From contig JABYQR010000331.1 of assembly GCA_022592445.1 (NCBI GenBank), positions 1-48,003 of the forward strand: a stretch of 48,003 bases of DNA, written 5' to 3'. The translations under genes were made by a program, and so were the position numbers. Positions within the stretch are counted from its first letter, which is position 1; each line of letters starts with the position of its first letter. This document shows positions 30,516-40,997 of the stretch, one piece after another. The notes beneath the pieces were generated by a model. The model was not told the origin of the DNA. It was given only the letters and a program-made list of their open reading frames with translations, and searched no databases. The stretch comes from Cytidiella melzeri (lineage: Eukaryota; Basidiomycota; Agaricomycetes; Polyporales; Irpicaceae).

Positions 30516-33500
30516 TCAGTGTGATGTTCTTAAGATATCCAGACCAATGTGTTTGCCTTCATCCCAGCTAAGATTGTATGTAGATGGATAGATCGTGCAA
30601 AGGAAAGCGGGGTCGGTCTGGGTGTTGAATTCCCAAAAGTGCGAGTGGAGATCCGCGAAGAGTGAAGCCTTGATGACCCGGGGCACTTCGGGGTTTGCTT
30701 TGTAGAAGTTTTCAATCATTTCTTGACCGTTCTTGAGGTTTTCAACCAGTTCCCAGCTATTGTGTCCGTCTGAATACCCTGCCCATTTGACAAGGAATTG
30801 CAATTTCTTCCAGCGTCCGTGTAGTCTGCTGTCTAGCACCTTTTCAATGACGTACTGTTCTTGTCCTTCTATGACGATAGGATCAGGAGGTGGAGGTATG
30901 TCTTTGCCGTTGTCGTGCCAGGAACTTAGACGGTTGATGTGAAAGACGGGGTGGATTCAGAGATAGCTGGGTAGATCGAGCCTGTAGTCAAGATTGCCGA
31001 TGCACTCAATGACTTTGTGTGGGCCGAGTTGACAAGGACCAAGTTTAGGGGTAGCGTGGTGGATCTGGACATTCTTAGCGTTCAGCCAGACCATGTCGCC
31101 CACCTGGAAGACGTGTGGAGATCGCTTCTCAAAATTGTAGAGTTGCTTCATCTTTTCTTTGCTTAGACAAAGGGCTGCTTCGGTCTCTTTGCGTACTTGA
31201 GCCATGTTGTCAAGGCGCTCATCCAGTGAGGGGATATTGCTTTGCTTGCTGACTGGTATGTTGAAGTTGGGGCGATATCCGTAGATGACTTCAAACGGCG
31301 TTTGAGAGTTACCTGCATGTACTTGCAAGTTGAGTGCAAACTCAGCCGCCGGCAGATGATCAACCCAGTCGTCTTGTTGTTGCTGACAGAATAGATGCAG
31401 GTACTGTTCGATGTCCTGGTTTTTACGTTCAACTTTGCCATTTCCTTGCGGATGATAGGCGGTTGTAAAACCAGTCTCTATGCCTAGGCGGTGATAGAGC
31501 ACACGCATGAAGTGCGCTGCAAACTGGGGCCCTTGGTCAGAGGACACCTTCTTGGGCATGCCGTGAAGTCGGAATACTTCTTTGTAGTGTAGATTGGCAA
31601 TCCCTTCAGTGTCAACCTTAGTGGTGGTAGGGATGATGTGCGTTTGATCGGAGTAATGGTTGACGTAGACCGCAATCGAATCAAATCCCTTTGACGGTGG
31701 TAGCTGAGTGATTAGATCTACTCTGACGTGTTCCCAAGGTCCGGCCGGAGTTTCCTGAGGCTGTAGTACTGCTTTAGGGTGCAGAGCTGACTTATAGCGT
31801 TGACATCAATCACAGCCTAGTACGTAAGTCTCTATGAAGGCATTCATCTTTTGCCACCAATAGTGTCGTGAGACTACCTCTATGGTGCCGTGTTTGCCTG
31901 GATGACCAGCTGCAGCAGTGTCATGGCAAGATTTGACAATTTTGTAACGGAGCTCTTTGTTGTTAGGGATGTAGAGTTTTCCCTTGTAATAGATGAGCTC
32001 TTTGTTGTCAGGGATGTAGAGTTTTCCCTTGTAATAGATGAGTCCATCACTCTCTTCCCATTCAAGTAAACTGCCGACAAGTTTGCGAGGACCTTTCTTC
32101 CGAAGGGTAGCAAGAGCTTGTGCAACTTCTGCTTCTTGTTCTGTGCATTCTCGGATCTTTGACTCGAGCGGAGAAGCAGTGGCAAGTCCACTGGTAGCAA
32201 GGATCCGGAAGTGTTCCGGTTTCAGTACCACCTGATCCTTGTTGTCTTCTTTGTCCGTGACAGCGTGGGAGTGAAGATGAGAAAGAGGATCAGCGTGTAT
32301 CATGGTACTGCCAGGCTTGTGAACCAACACGAAGTCAAAGTCAGCCAAGATTAATGGCAAACGTGCTTGACGTCGAGTGAGGTGTTGCGCAGTTTTCCAG
32401 TACTGCAGGTTCACATGATCTGTCCAGATCTCAAACGGTTCCTTGAGCCCCTCAAGGTAGTGGCGCCAATCTTTGAGAGCTTTGGTGATGGCTAACATCT
32501 CCCAATCAAAGATTTCGTAGTTACACTCTGCTTCAGTCATGGATGCGGATTGGTAGGCAATAGGGTGGTAGAATCCATCTTCCTTTGATTTCTGGGAGAT
32601 GATTCCACCAGTCGCATAGCTCAAAGCATCAACTTCTAGACGTGTAGGGAGTTCAGGGTTCCAGACTGCCAAGATAGGCTTAGTAGTAAAGGCCTTCTTT
32701 AGCAACGTGAAGGCAGTCTGCTGTGCTGGACCCCAGACGAACGGTATGTCCTTCTTAGTCAGGTCGTGTAAAGGTCGTGCGTGCTTTGAGAAGTCATGAA
32801 TGAAGTGGCGGTAGAAATTGGCAAACTCTATGAACTCTCTAACTTCTTTGAGGTTCTTGGGTGTAGGCCACATAGAAACTGCTTGGACTTTGACAGGGTC
32901 CATAGCTACTTTGCCGGCGCAAATGATCAACCCGAGGTACTCAATCTCAGATTTCTCAAACTTGCACTTTTCCGGATGAGGGTAGAGATTGTGCTGTTGA
33001 AGTTGCTCACGGACTTCATGTACAACCTTGTGGTGCTCCGTCAGGTTGTTACTCCAGATTAAGATGTCATCTAGATAGACAGCCACCTTGCCCTCGGCAA
33101 CGAGGTTGGCGAAGATGTTGTCCATCAGAGCTTGGAAGGTAGCGGGTGAGTTCGTGAGACCAAAGAACATGACTTTAGGCTCGAAAAGTCCTCGGTTGGT
33201 AACAAAAGCCGCTTTGTACTCGTCTCCTTCTTTGATGCGGATGTTATGATATCCCCAACAAACATCAGACTTAGTGAAGATTTTTGCACCCTTGAGCTTG
33301 TTTATAATGTCAGTAGCAAGCGGTAGTGGGTAGCGGTTCTTCACAGTGATGTCATTGAGCTTACGGTAGTCCTGAATAAGTCGTAGTTTGTTGTCCTTCT
33401 TTTTGATGAAGAAGACTGGAAAAGCCATTGGAGACTTAGAAGGTGTTATGTAACCCTTTGACAGGTTCTCCTGAATGACCTTGTCAAGCTCAGCTTGTTT

Positions 33501-34358
33501 GTTCAGGGGCATAGGATAAACATTTGATTTGATGGTCTCAGGAGTGTCTGGTTTGAGACCAATCAAATAGTCCCAGGGCTGATGCTGGGGTAGCCGATTA
33601 GACTCTTCCTCGGAGAAGACTCTAGTGTGTCTGTGATACTCTGATGGAACAATGTCTTCGAAGGAGGGCTCAGCTTTAGCTTTGTTTGCTTCAGCAGCAA
33701 GCTTGGTAGAGTAGGTGAAGCCGGCCATACACCAGACTTCGTCAGTGGTGTCTTGGATAATTCCGTCTTTGACCCACTGCCTACGTTCTTTGCAATTACC
33801 GTCAACCTTCTGGAAAGGTTTGTCAGGAGAGTCTTCCGAGCCGCTCGGAATTGTCATTTCTCTTTTTTCCCAGTTAACGGTAGGGTTTACGCGCTTGAGC
33901 CATGGTAGCCCAAGAATGACGTCTTCTGGACCTAAGTCTGTGACAAGAAACTCTGCCTTTTCCGTGTGGTCTCCGCCTGTGAGTGTAAGGCAAACGAAGT
34001 GTGTTAATCTGCCAGCTTTATTCTTAGTTCCGTCAATATTATGCAATGAGATGACCCTTTTGAGTGGGTGCTGAATAATCTTATGCTTTTTGACAAACTG
34101 GTGACTGATGAATAAAGCCGTAGCTCCTGAATTGATCATAGCGGGAACGCGAATGCTTCTATTCAGACCTTTCACTAGTACATGTACACAGAAATGAGAT
34201 GACAACCAATCTAGCAACGATTTAGTACACAAGGAGATAGTAGACAAGGGGCAGGGGATAGACTTTGTACACAAAGCCGACGAGACAGAAGACGAGGAAA
34301 ACAAGGACGGGGTATTGGGGGGACTTGCAGCTGCGGCTATGTCACAAGTCCCTTTCAA
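30516..34358 (-). pseudogene. Pol polyprotein of element B, one frame with two TGA stops
   Basis: From the -1 slip at the gag stop, a single frame covers protease, RT, RNase H, integrase and chromodomain. The protease core reads MINSGATALF: the catalytic aspartate of D-S-G is asparagine here (element A has DSGA). RT: FPVFFIKKKDNKLR and YLDD in VYLDDILIWS. RNase H: VDALSYATGG, FDWEMLAITKALKDW, WTDHVNLQYW. Integrase: RHYWWQKM and GCD, then TGA (31806-31808) inside the second zinc pair; SSDQGPQFAA and GKVERKNQD supply D and E. A second TGA (30957-30959) precedes IHPVFHINRL. The chromodomain (30839-30516) has QYVIEKVLDSR and FLVKWAGYSDG with cage residues kept. Both TGAs are in places where family A or C has a sense codon, consistent with CGA to TGA. 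Not functional by itself. Confidence 0.93.
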
Positions 34359-35584
34359 AAAACCGTGTTGATCTTAGCACCCATTTTATCCATTCGCTTC
34401 TTATGGAGGTCCAACATGTCCTTGAGCGCAGCAATCTTAGCATCCTTGTTGCTGGATGTGTCTTGCTTTGGCGTAGTAGTAGTCAACGAGGTCGACAAGG
34501 TAGCAGCGACTTTTTGTCCCTTAGCAATGCCTTGAAGTTGTTTCAGGCAAAACACCCCCAATGACCGGTACCACCGCAGTGGTTGCACACCGGGTCATTG
34601 GGGTGCTTCAAATCCCTTTTCTTGTGATTCTCAGACCCACAAACTGAGCTGTGTTTGCTCATCTCTTTCTTCCATTTCTGGAAGATCTCCTGCTTTCCTA
34701 GTCCTGCAAAGAGTGCGTCAAATGCGGCGAAGAAGCGAGAGGCGTTGAGATCACGGAACGCTTGTTGGTGGGACTTGCCATGTGCTGACGAGCTGTCCAC
34801 CATGACTTTGCCCGTGCTGTTACGCAGATTGGCGAGCTGAGCGTCAACTGCCTTGCACTAGTCCTTGAGAGCGTCATAGGTAGCAGCGCGGGTTTGGAAG
34901 TACGTGATGCGTTGCAAGTACTCCGTGCTCAAGCTCAACTTGAGACAGTCAAAGAGATCCTGCTGGCTCCAGCCAGTGCGAGGGGCCCATGTCTCCAACT
35001 CAGAGATGTGGGCGGCGAAGGTCTTATTGCCTTGCTTCATGTTGGCAATTTTCGTCTTGGCCTCCATGACAGCATCTATAGGCTCAAATTTGGCTTTGAA
35101 AGCCTCGATAAATGTGTCCCAGCTATTTCCAAATGCTGGTTTGCTATTGGCCAACTTCCTCAATGTGAGGGCGAGCCCAATCAGCAGTGTTGTCCTCCAT
35201 GAACAACAAGGCACTGGTGATGAGTTTGTGAGGATTGAAAATCCTCGCGCCATTGTTGTTCACCCGAACCTGGCCTTGTGAGTCCTGCTGAAAAAATGCC
35301 TTGCCCTGGTTCTGGGCCCAGACAATAAAAGCATGTTGGAAAAGCCTTGCTTCTAACGACATTTTTCCCTTAAAAGAGACCGGCTTCTCGACAATACTCC
35401 GTTCTCGGGACGTGTGCATGGCTGCGGCAATGGCTGGTGCCTGAGCAGCTGTCAAGGCAGATACCTGATTGGTGAGATCTACCATTCTTTGTGTCAGGAC
35501 ACCAAACATGTTGAGGATGTCCTGTGCACTCAGGTTGGGAGCTGCAGCTGGGGCGACGTCGGGAGCAGCATTCTGTTGATCCAT
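34355..35584 (-). pseudogene. Gag of element B, two one-base frameshifts
   Basis: It starts MDQQNAAPDVAPAA at 35584. The capsid region carries SIVEKPVSFKGKMSLEARLF and, after a shift near 35160, TFIEAFKAKFEPIDAVMEAK. The zinc region (34803-34555) reads SVCGSENHKKRDL followed by CNHCGGTGHWG, and after a second shift the final cysteine (VFC) and a helical tail (AKIAALKDMLDLHKKRMDKM). A TAG also interrupts near 34857. The frame ends GTT TTT TGA at 34355-34357. The composite finger (a CGSxxH block followed by C-x2-C-x4-H-x4-C) is the same as in element A. Structural protein of the virus-like particle; the copy is defective as sequenced. Confidence 0.88.
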
Positions 35585-35817
35585 GTCTTGTGATGTGAAG
35601 AGGCGTAGATTTTCTTCGTTGAGTGTCTGGTAATACTCAGAGTAGTATTTGCTATTGACCGCTTTGGTGGAGTCTGTCTGAGTGTATCAATTTGGACAAG
35701 GTTGGTTGTCACACTTGTAGAATAGACCTCCGTAGAAGTGGTCATTGGTAACTAGGTTTGAGCCGAAGAAATGTATGCAATTGTTACAAGACGTGGTGGG
35801 CAAAAACTGTGGACTGT
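35585..35817 (-). other. Cys-rich linker between ORF0 and gag of element B
   Basis: In the gag frame the minus strand is open back to a TGA about 110 bases upstream of the gag ATG, and beyond this TGA the same frame continues through KCDNQPCPN, FYGGLF and SCNNCIHFFGS to the end of ORF0, where it is offset by -1. The parallel segment in element A also contains a C...CPN pattern. It may be a zinc-binding N-terminal part of Gag, or the second half of an ORF0-derived fusion made by a -1 shift. One TGA breaks it in this copy. Confidence 0.35.
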
Positions 35818-36546
35818 CTAAATCCACTCGAAGTAGCTATTGTTGTTAACTACGTTAAGTTGCGCAAGAACTTTGCTATAGTTCTTACGAAGCTGCTTAA
35901 ACAAAACTTTCCCAATTGCTTTGCAACTCCAGTCTATGAGTTGCCACTCGCCGTCTGCTGTGACAGGTGCAAGCTTGTCAAGTTGGTTGAGGAAGCGATT
36001 GACTTTGTTGACGAGATGGAGTAGCGCACGACGGTGGTTGGGGTCTGTGCAGTTGAGAAGTTCTTGGAGCTCTGTGAGAGCTTGTAGGCGGGTGTGAACC
36101 GCGGTGAGCTTCAGCCTGAAGATGCCGACGAGGTCAACCGGTGATAACTTCTTAAAGTCTATCAACACCGGTTTGGGTGCAGCAGGAGCAGAAGTGGGCG
36201 GGGGAAGCTTAGCGAGCCGTTCAGAGAGAGTCAGCTTGTAGGTTTGCTGCTTAGCTAGAGTGTGAGCATGTTCTTCAGCGGCATGTTCTCTGTATGCTCT
36301 GGCAGAAGCGCAAAGTTGTTGGTTTTCCTCGTAAGAGGCGACAGTGAGGGTGATGCCCTTGACAGGCGGCTTCTTGAACACGTACTTTGCAAAAGTGACC
36401 AGGTCTTTATCAGACCAGCAATGAGGTTGACCACTCCTACGCTTGGCAGCAAGAGCGTCGAGGAAAGATGTAGGAAGGCACCTCTTGAGCTGAGGCTCTG
36501 TGGTAGGGAGGTCCTTGGTAAAATGGGGGCGCGTGTCTTTAGACAC
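35818..36546 (-). CDS. ORF0 of element B: intact 242-residue protein of unknown function
   Basis: ATG at 36546 to TAG at 35818, about 135 bp inside the 5' LTR and ahead of gag. The product is basic and helix-rich: an N-terminal part (CLPTSFLDALAAKRRSG), a charged middle (EEHAHTLAKQQ), a proline-rich hinge (KLPPPTSAPAAPKP) and a conserved C-terminal domain (FKKLSPVDLVGIFRLKL, EWQLIDWSCKAIGKV, QLRKNYSKVLAQL, SYFEWI). The same order and C-terminal motif are found in element A, whose gag and pol are clearly diverged from B, so the frame has been kept by selection. I see no signal peptide, membrane segment or catalytic motif. It could be an RNA- or particle-associated accessory factor, but that is a guess. 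Confidence 0.75.
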   Translation of the reverse strand: MSKDTRPHFTKDLPTTEPQLKRCLPTSFLDALAAKRRSGQPHCWSDKDLVTFAKYVFKKPPVKGITLTVASYEENQQLCASARAYREHAAEEHAHTLAKQQTYKLTLSERLAKLPPPTSAPAAPKPVLIDFKKLSPVDLVGIFRLKLTAVHTRLQALTELQELLNCTDPNHRRALLHLVNKVNRFLNQLDKLAPVTADGEWQLIDWSCKAIGKVLFKQLRKNYSKVLAQLNVVNNNSYFEWI

Positions 36547-36680
36547 TAGACAACGCGCAGGGGGTAGAAACGGACAATGTAAGTGTAGCTCAACAGTATG
36601 GAGAGACCGGAGACGTACTCGTCAAACAGGAATAAACTTTTTAAAACGGTGAGAATGGGGGACTCAGGGTTTTCACAACG

Positions 36681-36690
36681 ATCTCGACCT
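36681..36690 (-). promoter_or_regulatory. Self-primer binding site of element B
   Basis: The coding strand reads AGGTCGAGAT two bases (TT) inside the 5' LTR. It is the exact complement of ATCTCGACCT, the predicted mRNA start at 36906 down to 36897. Family A has the same spacing with AGGTCAAGAT; the base that differs between the families is changed in both partners, so pairing is kept. Confidence 0.82.
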
Positions 36691-36692
36691 AA

Positions 36693-37448
36693 TGACACAG
36701 AGACAGGGCTCGATGTGACAAACAGGGACACAATGTGGATGACAACAAGGAGGTGGTGGCAGGTGTGAAGCACAATGCGTTCACCAGCTATCAAACTTAT
36801 CCAGAATTCTAACCCAGTAGAGACCAAGTTAGCATTGAATACTACCAGCTATGTAGGACAGGAGGGAGTGGCTTACCTAGCCCAGTAAAGACCAAGAGGT
36901 CGAGATGGGGGCTAGGAGCGTACATGCAGCTGCTTATATAGACTTCAGGGACCTGCGCACAGACCATGTTGAGGACAGGCTTTGCAAGAAGCCGTGTGAA
37001 CAAAGAACAAAAGAACTACCTAAAGGAGAACAATAGCTATTGTCTAGACCTTGCCAAGAACTCTACTCATGAGAGAATCTATCTAAAAGGAGACCAACTA
37101 TTGTATTCCATTCCCACACCTGTCAGAACATATTTCCATAAAAAGAACAATAGGGAAAGAACAAAAGGAGTCCATGTGAACGGTATCTATGACGTCAAAC
37201 CCTAGCTATGGGCTGAGCCATGTGTCTGTAGCCATGTGGTCTTACTTAAGCTAAGTCACATGCCAGTGTGACGTAGTAGCAAGTAATGTGACCGTGTGGA
37301 GCGCCTAAGCCACGTGATACGGGTGCTTAATAGATGTGCAAAGGAGTTTATGCAGCGAAGGTTGCAACTGGGTTGCAGCTGGGAGTTTTACAGATAAAAA
37401 CAAGAGGTAAATTGCAAAAAATAAGGGCTAGTCAGGCCATCCACAACA
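36693..37448 (-). mobile_element. 5' LTR of element B
   Basis: A 756-bp LTR reading TGACACAGAGACAG to GGCCATCCACAACA on the plus strand, followed by the duplication GAGCA (37449-37453). It is similar to the 3' LTR with scattered differences. Confidence 0.94.
36897..36941 (-). promoter_or_regulatory. Core promoter and mRNA start of element B
   Basis: The coding-strand TATA sequence (TCTATATAAGC, about 36941-36931) is followed about 30 bases later by ATCTCGACCT starting at 36906. The start is predicted from TATA spacing and from complementarity with the primer-binding site. Confidence 0.7.
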
Positions 37449-37775
37449 GAGCACAGCCGCTGATATCACTGCCCTCACCATTGCTGCCACTGCATCCCTT
37501 GTCTTCTCTGTTCTCCTTGTTTACTACCACATCAATGTTGTCATCCCCAAACAACACAAAGCCCTTGAAAGAGGCCCGCATTACATCAAGAGTTGCTCCG
37601 CCACCAGTTCCTCCATACCAACTGGGACTAAAGTGTTTTCTTACACCATCTTCATTGCTACCATTATTTCCATCCTTGTTCCTGCATGCTTCTTTAGGTT
37701 GGAAGGCATAACTGATCAACTTCCAATTTACCTCGCCTTTATTATTGTTTTTTCCATTCCTCCATTGGCTCTTCA

Positions 37776-38469
37776 TGTCGCGGAGCGACTGCTGATAGAC
37801 TGATAAACCCTAAACAAGGGTGAAGTAGATGTGAAGGGGAAGTGGAAGGGGATCTCCAACGACAACAGCAAGGTCAAAGTCGATGATAAGCAGGAAAGCA
37901 GGCACAAAGGCCGGATACTATCAGTGCAAATGACAGAGTTAATATGGTATGATACTAAGTTACATGCAGTAACTCACCTAGCAGTGCAAATGACAGAGAG
38001 GTCAAGATGCAGAGCTAAGGAGGGTAAGGTCTACTATATATACTGTGGCTGGGTGGTCTGTGCACAAGTCCCCATACTAGGGACTGGAGTAACTGTAGGG
38101 CTGGAGTAACAATAGAACAATAAGGGACCAGGGTAACTGTCAAGGACCTGAGTAACTGTCAAGGACCAGGGTACAGAGAACAATAGAGCTAGAACAATAG
38201 AACAATAGAAACTGGGGGAATCCCTGGGGAATCCCTATCAATGGAAGAGGAACAATAGAACAATAGCCTAGGTTGATCTGGAACCGCTCCAGACTGAGTC
38301 TAGGGTTTGGGTCTGGACTATTGGTAAATAAGGCAGAATGTCACGTGACCCGGTTAGGGTTAGGTCTGGTAACACTCCTAGCCGGAAAATAAGCGCTTTA
38401 GATAGGCGCTTAAGGCTATAAACTTGTGACAATGTTGGAAAAATCTGGTCTGTTGGACTATCCATGTCA
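37776..38469 (-). mobile_element. Solo LTR of family A in element C1
   Basis: 694 bp, from TGTCGCGGAGCGACTGC to CTATCCATGTCA on the plus strand, with the perfect duplication CTTCA (37771-37775 and 38470-38474). The C1 downstream frame reads across the site in phase when the LTR and one duplication are removed. It has fewer internal AACAATAG-type repeats than the element A LTRs. Confidence 0.94.
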
Positions 38470-39785
38470 CTTCACTATACCAACGTCACCACTGCCTTCT
38501 TCCGTGACACCACAACTCTGTTTGTACAAAACCGTGACCAGTTGGATCAGATCCATCAGGATCACAAGCAACACCTTATAGGCACCTTCTGGACCTCCCT
38601 CACCCCCTCGCAACAAGACATCCTCCTCAAAACTCACCTCCAAGCTCCACACGTTGATTGATTCTGATTTCCACCTCCTTCTTCAGAATAATCATCCCTT
38701 CTCCATGTCTTTCCAAACTCCTTTTCTTTCATACCCCAACTTCTCTTTTGGCCATGGCAGTGCCTTTATTCATTTTCTTTACAATTATGCTCGTCTTTCC
38801 ACTTTCAACAACTACCCTATTGCCGATGATGCACCTGGTAGTGCTGCACACTTCCCTAACCTTTTATTCTTGTCTATGGCAGGAGTTATTCCAATATGTC
38901 ATGGAGGTGTATGAATACGATGAGGTCTACACCACCCAGATCAACACAGGGGACTTCACACGCAACTGTACATATCGAAGTCCCAGCAGATGGCACATTT
39001 GTGGCTCATTTGGGAGCACCCCGACCACGATGGCTTCATTGATCAATGGTTTGACATTCATGACCCCATCAACCACGCTTGCACGTCTACACCCTTGCCA
39101 ATTGTTGAATACGCCATCATGCCCGGAGATTGACCTGACTGGGCCAATGCTACCATTCAGAATAGCACCCAGACGTTTCTCATGGTCTTCCGTCAACAAC
39201 TCTTCCCTGTCTTTGGCAACCAAACAGATGAACTGGACTGTGAAGGGCCATGGCTACAGGCAGTACTAGATCAAGAATTTCTCTGTGCTAGAACAATCCC
39301 TACTCCACGTCTTCCACACGAGATAGCTGCCACCAAACAAATGGTTCAACAGCCCGTCGCCTCACAGGACCAACAAGTACCGCGGTCTCGCTTTGATCTC
39401 ATCTTGTGGGAATGGTTGGTACAGCTGGAGCAACTTCAAAGGGATCAGGATCTTTGTCTTTGCACTACAGTCATACAACGTGAAGCAGCATCTATCAATG
39501 CCCAGGCCAATACTCATTACTACCGAGTCCCACGTCCTCCTCCCGCTTGGTCCAGGGCAGAAAATGAGCCGCAGGTTGAACGCCCTTGTTAACAATGTCG
39601 CATGACTCCACCCACTCCCACACCACCTCCGAGACCACCAGCTCCTACTCCTGCCAAGGCTCCATTGACCAGACTGAGGACAGTTCCTGCCCTTGTTGAA
39701 GACAATGACACCACACCGGAGTCTCCTCCTTCACCCTTGACCCCACTCAGTGACAACAATGCAACACTCGCAAACAACGAGTCTT

Positions 39786-39798
39786 AAAGGGGAGGTAA
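39786..39798 (+). other. Polypurine tract of element C1
   Basis: AAAGGGGAGGTAA lies directly before the 3' LTR and directly after the end of the downstream reading frame, so that frame reaches almost to the LTR. Confidence 0.85.
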
Positions 39799-40483
39799 TG
39801 TTACAAACGGTCTTCACACCCTATTATTTTTCTTCACTTCTTTGATTATCCTGGTAACTAGTTATCCGTTTTACACTTGCCTTGACGGTCCAACTCGTCC
39901 TTCCCCCATCATTCCCTGATCCACACCGCCTCTGTTGAACACAGACTATCATGTCATTGATTGTCTCCCTGTGTCCATTCAAACCTCAGACCTAACTCCA
40001 ATTGGCCACCATTGCCTTGGTTCAACCCTTGGCCTTTCCATACCTCCGTTACCATTCCATTGGGTCCAACCCTGTCTATCCCCTGTTTTGGGTTCAACCC
40101 CTTCTCTATTGATTCTTGTCTCATGCCTCACCTTTCTATTGTCCCTTGTTTCCGCGCCTTGACGGTCTTTTCTCCCATTGTCCTTTCAAAGCAGCTATTG
40201 TTCTCTGTGTGTTGTTCTTCCTTTCCATTCCTCCGATTTGCTACCACTACTTTGAACTGGTTCAAAAGTAGTTAGGTCAAAATGTATAAATAGCCGCTAG
40301 ACATGGGGGCTAGAACCTCAGTCTATCCACTTTGTATCAATATTCCTTCTATTAAACCATCATCTGTCTGCCACTGTGCTTGACAGCAACCGCGCGGCCT
40401 AGACCATCATTCAACCTTGTGTGTAGCTACACCAAGGGGTTCTGACTTGACAACTTGTCCCTTGACAATAGTCAGTCTTAACA
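39799..40483 (+). mobile_element. 3' LTR of element C1
   Basis: 685 bp from TGTTACAAACGG to AGTCTTAACA. It carries ATGTATAAATAGCC near 40281 and CAGTCTATCCAC near 40319. The following CTAGG (40484-40488) is the partner of GTAGG before 15251, and the LTR B sequence resumes there. Confidence 0.93.
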
Positions 40484-40992
40484 CTAGGAGCATACATGCA
40501 GCTGTTTATATAGACTTCAGGGACCTGCACACAGACCATGTTGAGGGCAGGCTTTGCAAGAAGCTGTGTGAAGAAATAATAATAGAACTACCCAAAGGAG
40601 AACAATAGCTATTGTCTGGACTCTGCCAAGACCTCTACCTCGTGAGATAATCTATCCAAAAGGAGACCAGTTATTGTACTCCATTCCCACACCTGTGAGA
40701 ACACTTCACCATAAAGAGAACAAATTGAAAGAACAATAGGAGTCCATGTGAGCAGTATCTATGACGTGAAACCCTAGCTATGGGCTTAGCCATGTGATTG
40801 TAGCCATGTGATTTTACATAAGCTGAGTCACAAGCCAGTGTGACGTAGCAGCAAGTAACGCGACCATGCAGAGCATCTAAGACACGCAACACAGGCACTT
40901 AATAGCTGTGCAAGGGGTTTGCAACCAGGTTGCAAAGGCAAAACAAGAGGTAAAAATGCAAAAAATAATGGCTAGCTGGGTCATCCACAACA
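40484..40992 (-). mobile_element. Right part of the solo LTR B split by element C1
   Basis: It begins CTAGGAGCATACATGC, where the left part stopped, and runs to GTCATCCACAACA with the duplication CCTGA (40993-40997). It is more diverged from the other LTR B copies than they are from each other, as expected for an insertion older than C1. Confidence 0.9.
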
Positions 40993-40997
40993 CCTGA

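Larger units (their letters stand above)
29594..37448 (-). mobile_element. Complete Ty3/gypsy chromodomain element, family B, 7855 bp
   Basis: LTRs of 757 and 756 bp (29594-30350 and 36693-37448) enclose ORF0, gag and pol on the minus strand. The target duplication GAGCA is perfect (29589-29593 and 37449-37453), and element C1 reads across the junction. The layout matches element A, but the sequence is clearly a different family. Pol is one frame with two TGA stops; gag has two one-base shifts; ORF0 is intact. The protease has lost its catalytic aspartate. It is a recently inserted, non-autonomous copy. Confidence 0.95.
29587..39787 (+). pseudogene. Downstream frame of element C1 with three hydrophobic segments (env-like position), split and decayed
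   Basis: The ATG at 29587 overlaps the pol stop (ATGA). Element B interrupts it after seven bases; it resumes at 37454 and, after a solo LTR A, in the same phase at 38475, down to 39787. Coding pieces total about 1.6 kb. The first 108 codons contain three hydrophobic stretches of about 20 residues, near 37461-37530, 37631-37697 and 37718-37773, as membrane segments would. The middle (38475-38661, then a frame change near 38650) is polar; 39130-39592 contains N-x-T/S sequons and the piece QTFLMVFRQQLFPVFGNQ; the tail (39602-39787) is rich in proline and threonine. A stop precedes the tail and another lies near 39135. Its position between integrase and 3' LTR is that of env in errantiviruses, but no envelope motif is recognised; it may be another membrane protein. 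Confidence 0.5.
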
